Below are positions 56,433 to 64,000 of a stretch of 64,000 nucleotides of DNA, piece by piece. Origin of the DNA: Athripsodes cinereus (taxonomy: Eukaryota > Arthropoda > Insecta > Trichoptera > Leptoceridae); assembly GCA_947579605.1 (NCBI GenBank), contig OX388322.1:9176001-9240000 (forward strand), written 5' to 3'. Below the pieces are notes generated by a model, which ran no database searches, was not told the origin of the DNA, and saw only the letters and a list, made by a program, of their open reading frames with translations. Numbering within the stretch: position 1 is the first letter of the stretch; every line of letters begins with the position of its first letter. The translations under genes were made by a program, and so were the position numbers.

Positions 56433-56875
56433 TTGTATTGTGGACTTGTGACGATAAAAATGAATTTCAATACGTGTGACACAACACATTCTTACAATAC
56501 TAGGTGTTGTTTCAATTTTGTCATAATCAATGTGAGGACAAACTATGGAAAACGGAATTTGGATTTCCAAGGAATGCAATTGTACAACGCATTACCAGAA
56601 GAAATTAGATCCATAAAGAGTTTAAGAAAGTTCAAAAGATCACTAAAACTTTTTTACTGCACACAATCTTCAGGATCGACAGCTCATGGATGATGATGTT
56701 ATTTCCAACGTAATTAAAATTAATGTGTTTTGCACTGCAATGTTATATTCTTGATATACACCTAAATTTATATTTGTTTAACTATATTATTATGTCTTAT
56801 CTTGTATTTTGTAGTCTTTAAGCGAATTTATAATTCTTTGAGACAAATAAAGAAATTTAAAAAAAAAAATTCATA
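56433..56875 (+). pseudogene. LINE (Jockey/CR1-like) 3' end with poly-A
   Basis: Encodes HSYNTRCCFNFVIINVRTNY, GKRNLDFQGMQLYNALPEEI, RSIKSLRKFKRSLKLF and a stop at 56,693. A 3' UTR of about 170 bp with AATAAAGAAATTT and ten or more As ends near 56,868. 5'-truncated just upstream. Confidence 0.7.
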
Positions 56876-56879
56876 CATT

Positions 56880-57610
56880 TTCAACATTGTAAAATCTATA
56901 ACATAAAGAGATTTATTCTCATGGTGAAATAAACTAATAATTATATAAATTAATAATTTAAAAAGCATCGTCATTTAAATAACATAGAAAAATCAAAATA
57001 TGTAGTACAAAAGTTGGCATTAAAGTTGATTATAAATTAAACGTAATTTAATAGGAAGATCTTGATCCATTCGAGAATGATATATTTAACTTATTCTATA
57101 ATAAATCAAGACGAAGTTGCTAATTTGCAAGAAAACCTCAGTCGACAATTTAATCGATTTTGAGTGTTTATCTCTGTTTCACCAGCGCTAACGGGGCGGT
57201 CGGCGGTTGAAATTGTGTGAGAAATGTCCCCGTAAAATGATTATATTTCCACAACACTGAGCTACCTACATTATCTACGAGGGTACTTTTATTATAAAAG
57301 AGATTTACACGAAATTGAAATGTCACGAAAAGCTTCGCACATTTATGGCGTCATAACATTGTCTTAAAAATTTATGGTAAATATAAACATTTTGGTTTAT
57401 TCTACTATTCAACAAACACACTAGAGATGAAAATTTCTATTATTTAGAATCTTTCGTATTTTATGTATAATGCTTTTCAAAACTGTAATATAAAGCATTT
57501 TACCACACGAAAAGTAGAACATATTTAAAAATGAACATTAAGAACAATAGGACGCGCAAAAAAGACATAGAGATATGTTAAGAACAAAATTCTCCCTATT
57601 AACTAATTAT
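56880..57610. other. Non-coding sequence, nothing recognised
   Basis: A short GC-richer patch, GCGCTAACGGGGCGGTCGGC, at about 57,186-57,205. No feature assigned. Confidence 0.35.
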
Positions 57611-57614
57611 TATT

Positions 57615-58130
57615 ATTATTTGGATGATTTGTAAAGCGCCATTTTGTGAAAAAAAATCCACCTCAAGGGCGCTCTTTCCTAACTAAGGTTGTGCCTGAAT
57701 TATTCCGTGAGATTTCTTGAATAGATAAGTCTTCAGTTGGTTCTTGAAACGAGATAAGTCCTGCGTTTCTCTGATCATTTGTGGAAGCCTGTTCCAGACT
57801 ACAGGTGCAGATATTACAAAAGCACGCTCCACGTACACTGGTTTCGATACAGCACTGGTTACCTCCAATTTAGTTGTAATATCTTGACAAGACCTAAGTG
57901 TTGTCTGTCTATGACCTAACGCCTGTCTACCGCAGAGTTCCATGATATATTCTGGGACCATAGCATGAAGTGCCTTAAATACTGTCAAACACACTTTAAA
58001 TTCGACTCTCTCCGGACATCTGAGCCAGTGAAGAGATTGAAGGGTGGCAGATATGTGCGAAGAGCGATTCAGTTGATAAATGAAGCGTGCAGCCGCATTA
58101 GACTGAACATGGAAGCAACGAGTCTATTGT
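57615..58130 (-). pseudogene. LINE (CR1/L2-like) reverse-transcriptase C-terminus
   Basis: The minus strand encodes VQSNAAARFIYQLNRSSHIS, LQSLHWLRCPERVEFKVCLT, VFKALHAMVPEYIMELC, ERAFVISAPVVWNRLPQMIR and LSRFKNQLKTYLFKK, with a stop at about 57,683. This is the classic C-terminal block of CR1/L2-type LINEs. The 3' end contains GAGCGCCCTTGAGGTGG, GCGCTTTACAAATCATCC and then an AAT microsatellite. 5'-truncated and frameshifted above about 58,110. Confidence 0.75.
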
Positions 58131-58139
58131 TGGTGAGCT

Positions 58140-59900
58140 GAATATCTTCAGATAACAACGCATCCTACACATTTCTAATCACGTCAATGAGAGAGAATCG
58201 AGCAACCTAGGAAAACAATTCATTCTGAAAAAAGAACTTCTCAGAATACTTTCCTGTTACTAATGGGCACATAGCGAAGGATTGGTGACAGATGACAGTA
58301 AAATGTGTTTAGGTTAAGATCCCCAGAATTGAGACACTGTCTATTATATCAAATGGACTTTGGAATATTTTTAATGGGAAAAATTCTAAATATAAAATAT
58401 ATATAAAATAATAATAAATGCTGGCTAGCGATGAAATATTTTTCTTGTTTTTCATATTTCGCTTGAAAACGGTCCATCCAATAGAAAAATGTAATGTACA
58501 AGTTGATATTATTTATGATGAATATTGACAGAAATGTAGGCACTATAATTTCATGTTGAAATAAAAATAAAACGTGAGTTTTTTCTACTACATTTAAATT
58601 TATTCGCTTCGAAGCGAAAGACATTTATCCGAGTAAAATATTAAAGGTACAAATATTTTATAGCTTACTTTTTGCGAATTATATTCATGGAAAAAATGTC
58701 AAAAACATCGATAACATATAAAGGTAAAAATAAGGAATGTTAAAAAAAACATGCCTGGAAACCTGGCAAAGAAGGCTGGGTGACAATTTTTTATTATCGT
58801 ATCGGTAATAGTATCGGTACAAATTCAATTCGTATTCGATCTCTCGAGTTAATTCACTTCCGTGCTGAACTAATCTTTAATCATATCTTAAAACAAAATA
58901 AATTCTCTTTCATGAAGGAACTCAATTATTATAAAATTAAACATCAATTTACGTGTTATTTCGAAACTGTCCAGAAAAACTGAAATATGTTATGCAATAA
59001 TGTGCCAACCAATACAAACCTAAAACTGACACAATAGATATGTTGTGTTGGTGAGCACCATTAACAGTTGTATGGATATTGAGTTATAACAGAAAATTGG
59101 TTGGCTTTAGCTACTTAATTTTCAAAGCAAAATAAGAATATCATTTTTAAGCTGGTACCATCTCACTTAGAACTGATATATTGGACTATCCAATCTTAAT
59201 ATTATATAAATAAAAATCAGAGCAGGTAGGTGCCAATTAATTTGTCCCTTACTTTATGCGATAGGTTAAAGTTTATTGAAAATAAACAAAATTAATATAA
59301 TAAAGGTAGCCCCATGAAAAGCCAACATTTAAATAGCTTTATTTTTCTTTATTTTTTGGCTTGATACATTATTGATTAACTGCTCGTACTGGTATTAAAT
59401 CGAAAACTTTTATCAATAATAATCCCAAAAATAAAATAAAAACACTTTACATTCCGCAGCTTAGTTGAGTTTGAAACGAGATTTTCATCTCCATTATATC
59501 GGAACTACAAGTACTTCAGTCCATTTATAAATGAAAAACTAGTATTATTAACTTTGACTACTTAAGCCGTTTTCAAATATAAACGAAATTCACATCGACG
59601 ACTAGTATCCGACATTGAACACTCGACGAACAACGACCATCTGAAAGATGCTTGGGGATTTTAATTTATTTTGAAATGAGTGAATGCCATTTAAAAACAA
59701 TAGAACATTTTATTAAGTAAGGTATTTTATTTGACATTTATGTAGTTTTAGCATCTTTCGTGTACGTTAAACCATTGATTTTTTTATATACATTATTTAA
59801 TTGTCAAATTGGTTTCATGTCAATAACATATATGATCACAATCTATGGTTGAGACATCTTGAGACTAAAATTAAATAACTCACATAATATGAAGCAACTG
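58140..59900. other. Non-coding sequence, nothing recognised
   Basis: AT-rich; short frames without recognisable family. Confidence 0.4.
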
Positions 59901-59904
59901 GATT

Positions 59905-60145
59905 TTTTTTTATACATAGACAACTCACACAGATCGAGCTAGTCCCAAACTAAGATGAATCTTGTATTATGGGTACTAACGCGACGATACACACATATAC
60001 AATGCACTACACACATAGACATGTAACACCCAGACCCAGGACAATTTGAAAAAGGTCATTCTTCACTTTGCCCTGGCCGGGAATCGAACCCGGGACCTCG
60101 TGACTCAAAGGCAAGAGCGTTACCTCCACGCCACACCGGCCGACA
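59905..60145 (-). mobile_element. tRNA-derived SINE (type 2), minus-strand copy
   Basis: On the minus strand: TGTCGGCCGGTGTGGCGTGG (A box), GAGTCACGAGGTCCCGGGTT, CGATTCCCGGCCAGGGC (B box), AGAATGACCTTTTTCAAATT and CTCGATCTGTGTGAGTTGTC, ending in a T/A tail. Full length. Confidence 0.85.
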
Positions 60146-60149
60146 ATTA

Positions 60150-61370
60150 CATTTACAATTTATCTTATACAATTACATTTTTCTAGATTTTTTAAAAACT
60201 AAATATTGGCTAAAGTATTGGAAATCATCGTCAACAGGTGATACGAAGAACTGATAATTTTTTTTTACCATTGTAGATATCATTATAATTGAAAATTTGC
60301 GTAGATTTTTACGTATCCTAGAAGTATGCGATGGAACTTTCATATTGTATAAAAAATATCTTACTTTAATCCCTAAAACTTCTCATTCTGATAATATTTT
60401 ATTAACTGCTTTCAACTTCTTTCACAAAATCAAACTTTTTTCAAACACAATAATAATACAAGGTAAAAGCTTTCAGGTGGTCGGTTCTATGAAATGTTAT
60501 GTACTCGGCAATTTATAAGTAAAATTCACCAACTGAGTTTGAGTCGTGGCTTCAGATTGACAACAACCTTAAATTGTTCGAACAAGTGCTTTGCTTATTT
60601 TTCGGTTACTAATCATTTTTTAATTTTATTTTTTCCTGTTATTTCGAGTTACTATTTTCATTACAGCTATGTAAATAACATTTTTAAACAATTTTAATTT
60701 TAGCATTTTTTTTCGAAAAAATTGTAATTTTTAATTAAGCATCCAGGAAACAGGTATTTTGGTAACTGAATGAAAAAAGTATACGGAACTATACAAGAAA
60801 CTTTCATTGCTTCCAGCGCAAATTTTACAATTTAATATTGTCTCATTTTTAACTTTTTTTCTAAAAGGCTTTTAGAATCAAACAATGCCACGTTTTCGGA
60901 TCTCCACGGCTATTTTTATACGAACTAGAAAATTGATACATTAAAACGGATGTAGAGAATAAACATAACAAAAAGTGTCTCAAGTCAGAAGTAAGACGTG
61001 GTGAGTTACCATTAAAGTCAAAGGGATATTCAAATAAGACGGTCGGTCACTAAAAGGGTACTATTGCCTTTTAGAGATAAAAATATACAACAAAAGCAAC
61101 CGATTTTAAAAAGCTCTATCTGCGGTTGACGTAATAATCTACGCACGGATCTATAATACGAGTATTTAGAGAATTTCTCATAACTTCTACATGTCTGTCA
61201 ATTACGTTGTATCGTGATTTGAGTAACCACGAAAAGTATCAATATTTTATTAGTCCAGTCATATTCTTCTCCTTTTCTTGTCATAATTTAACACCAAAAT
61301 ATGAAGAAACAACACCAAAAAAACAGGATTAGTAGTAAAAAATAAACTATTTTTATATTACTATAGACGA
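60150..61370. other. AT-rich non-coding sequence, nothing recognised
   Basis: No supported feature between the two type 2 SINE copies. Confidence 0.4.
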
Positions 61371-61372
61371 CC

Positions 61373-61620
61373 GGTGTGGCGTGGCGGCTAACGCACTTGC
61401 CTTTGAGTCACGAGGTCCCGGGTTCGATTCCCGGCCAGGGCAAAATGAAGAATGACCTTTTTCAGGTTGTCCTGGGCCTGGGTGTTACATGTATATGTGT
61501 TTAGTGCATTGTATGTGTTTCGTCGTGTTAGTACCCATAATACAAGATTCATATCTTAGTATGGGACTAGCTCGGTCTGTGTGAATTGTCTATACATGTT
61601 ATGTTATGTTATTTATATTA
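61373..61620 (+). mobile_element. tRNA-derived SINE (type 2), full length
   Basis: Head GACCGGTGTGGCGTGGCGGC with A box, then CTTTGAGTCACGAGGTCCCG and the B box GGTTCGATTCCCGGCCAGG. The body runs AGAATGACCTTTTTCAGGTT, TGTCCTGGGCCTGGGTGTTA and GTGTGAATTGTCTATACATG, ending in a TTATG repeat. Transcribed by RNA polymerase III in principle. It is the reference copy for 35,388, 59,905 and 21,491. Confidence 0.85.
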
Positions 61621-61624
61621 TAAA

Positions 61625-62790
61625 TATGGACAATTTGAAGAGCGCCGTTTACTCATAACATGACCTCTAAAGGGCCATATTGCATGTCTACCATTTGAAA
61701 CTCCCAGAAAAGGGTGTTTTAATCATCAAGTTCCTCCACTTTAATATTAATTGATCTGGTATTCTATGTTGCTAGGGAAACACAATGATTACTGGGCATT
61801 GGATATTTTAATTGAATATTATCAGATTTCAAAATGTGACCCAAACAGTATCATCTTTTTTATATTATAAGGGATAGGATTTTGCATAATACGTCGGCGT
61901 ATAGATTCACCATATAAATAACAACTCTTTGCACAGTCATCAGTTAAGACTTTTACGGTATCCAATTTGAGCCATTTTAATCGAGTTTCGAACTTTAATT
62001 GTGTTTTCCATGCATTGTGTGAGGATTAAATAAGTTATATATTATAATATATTATACTATAGCATTATTCAGAAGCAGTCTAGTGAGAGATAATATATTC
62101 AATGTGATACCTCCACAATACAAATAATATAGTGAATAGAATTGTCCAAAATGAGTTTCTGGTGAATTCAATAATTCTGTATAAAAAGTTTTCATGTAAA
62201 AAATAAACAGCTAACAACAATCCAATGAACAGGCTTGACTTTTTGTATTGGTCGTGTTTTTGTAACTTATATAAGTCATTGATATTTTGTATCATTAGAA
62301 CTTTGAGATGTCGTTTTATCCATGTAAGTTAGGTCCAAAAAAATTCATAACTTATGCGTGCAATCGTTAAGGCGTGTATTGCTATTTTGCATTCATGCAA
62401 ATTATCCCACTACTACAACCAACCATAAAAAAACGAATTCTCTTATATACAGGTGCATTGATAAATATTTTCGGTTTTGCAAAAAGTGCTTTGATCCCAT
62501 TGAGGTGCTTCAACGCCTATGTGCCTATAAAGCCGCCTGAGCATCTACGTAATCACATCACTTTTACCATTTGACAAGCATATTATAAAGAACTTTACGA
62601 AGAACAGATATCATAACACGACGTCAAATCTAGTCTATCACTTACATCGGACCACGTTAGTGAAACACATTAACACTACCTACACATTACAACATAAAGA
62701 TGGATCGCCGCCTCCCCCACACACCTTGTAACTACTGTTAATAAAGACCTGCTCCATCAACCTACACTATTCTTTCCATCTACCCTAGTT
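61625..62790. other. Non-coding sequence, nothing recognised
   Basis: AT-rich. GAGCGCCGTTTACTC at about 61,640 is reminiscent of LINE 3' UTRs but unassigned. Confidence 0.35.
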
Positions 62791-63675
62791 ACACACGCGT
62801 ATTTTGAAAGTATACAATGCCAGTACGCACTCATAGTGTTCTTGCAATGTATGTTTTCAAGTTGCATAACGAAAAATAGTCTTAAAAAATATACAAGATT
62901 TCTGCGTAATTGTCGTGTATACTTTCTGACGCTGATTCAGTGAAACGTATTTTGAAAGTATACAACGCCATTACGCACAGGTTAGGACTTCTCGCGTATA
63001 ATTTCAAATATTAATAAGCATAAATATTTTTAGACACTATACATGGTTATAACGCTCTTATCGTGTATATAAAAATATTTTTATTACTTATAAGAAATAT
63101 TTTTATAATAAAAATATTTTTTATAATATTTTATGAATATTTTTATTGTAAACAAAACAAAAGACAAAAATATTTTCATTATATAAAATAAACACATATG
63201 TTTAAGTACTTCAGTGCTTCTTTAAAAAGACGCCAGTTAAATAATAATAAAAATAATTATTTATTTAAGTACATTTACAATTTCGCTTTTACATGTTGAC
63301 AAATTTAAGAAATTAAAAATACAGGTAATTTAGCAATAAAAAAATATTAACAAAAACAAGACGTAAAAAATAATAAAAAAAGTGAAAGCAACAAATCAAA
63401 ATGGCTACTTGGAAACTAGTCGCGTATAGATTCTAAGAAAGTTGCCTTGTGTAGCACTTAGAAAATGTACACGATTATTCCACAATGGAAACTTGTGCAG
63501 TATGTTTTTCGCACAAATTTTAGTGTAACGTTATTGGAAAATATACACGATTAGAGCGTAATAGCCATGTATAGTTTCTAAAAATATTTATGCTTATTAC
63601 AACTTGAAACTATACGCGAGTATTCCCAACCTGTGCGTAATGGCATTGTATACTTTCAAAATACGCGTTACAAAC
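62790..63675. mobile_element. Foldback element cluster with ~135-bp inverted repeats
   Basis: Left arm 62,938-63,075 and right arm 63,535-63,672 are inverted near-copies (ACGTATTTTGAAAGTATACA, GCCATTACGCACAGGTT, AAGCATAAATATTTTTAGA, TATACATGG). Further inverted units of the same motif lie at 62,799-62,940, and related ones at 63,414-63,560. No ORF. Probably a non-autonomous DNA transposon or composite; superfamily unknown. Confidence 0.7.
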
Positions 63676-63679
63676 ATCC

Positions 63680-64000
63680 ACAAAAAAAACTCATTTAACG
63701 TATGGAGGCATCTTTTGATCTCAAAAATATAACGTTTTTGGGGCGGCAAATATGCATTTAAAGAATTGTCTTCATTAAATATTATAAAACAATCATCCCA
63801 TATCAACAAGAAACTTCAAATTTCATAAGGGTAAAAGAATAAAAGTTTTAAAATATTTCTTTTTACTACGCAATAGAAAAAATCGAGCGCTTACATTTAT
63901 AAAAGAAAGTTGATTTATGTGTTTATTGCAACGGACATTTCAATTGTGATCTTTTGATATGAAAGATATACCTGAATAGATTCCATTACTTGGCACATAC
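63680..64000. other. Non-coding sequence, nothing recognised
   Basis: AT-rich end of the window. Confidence 0.4.

Noticed and set aside
61373..61446. A functional tRNA gene (A and B boxes present)
   Set aside because: The anticodon arm and acceptor stem do not fold cleanly, and a constant non-tRNA body follows and recurs at 35,388 and 59,905, so it is a SINE head.

Overview
The window looks like AT-rich, repeat-laden insect DNA, most likely from a moth or butterfly. The best lineage clue is a non-autonomous Helitron at about 37,029-37,370 with the lepidopteran-type end ...GCCGGGTCAGCTAGT. There is no bacterial-style operon and almost no dense coding sequence. The DNA is mainly intron or intergenic sequence filled with transposable-element relics.

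Host gene. One host gene is well supported, on the minus strand. Two exons (17,688-18,536, holding the start codon, and 11,020-11,203) join in phase across an intron of about 6.5 kb. They encode the conserved N-terminal region of an RGK-family (Rad/Gem/Rem-like) small GTPase, resembling insect Rgk1-type proteins as I remember them. The GTPase-domain exons are not visible and should lie left of position 1, so roughly 1-11,019 is probably intron as well. Sequence right of 18,536 is an upstream intron or flank.

Layout. 1-11,000: decayed LINE ends, a palindromic MITE (7,529-7,733) and a 163-codon LINE reverse-transcriptase tail. 13,500-17,150: a 74-bp tandem repeat, a truncated SINE, two abutting palindromic MITEs, and a 1.76-kb Penelope-like insertion (GIY-YIG ORF, internal inverted copy, hammerhead-like ribozyme, 12-bp target duplication). 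21,700-25,800: an hAT-type MITE with an 8-bp duplication, a four-copy 189-bp array of a palindromic element, and a tRNA-derived SINE. 30,500-32,950: nested MITEs, including an hAT MITE that holds a SINE with a 72-A tail. 35,300-40,030: a second tRNA-SINE, a 453-bp element with direct terminal repeats and an 11-bp duplication, the Helitron, and a 69-bp minisatellite split by a pogo-type transposon relic (perfect 21-bp inverted ends, TA duplication, HTH-psq and PHD remnants). 43,400-58,130: LINE 3' ends of several families, including a long open reverse transcriptase at 45,661-46,821. 59,900-64,000: two more SINE copies and a foldback cluster.

Most ORFs over 60 codons here are chance frames or transposon debris. 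Family names come from protein and terminal motifs read by eye; no database search was possible.
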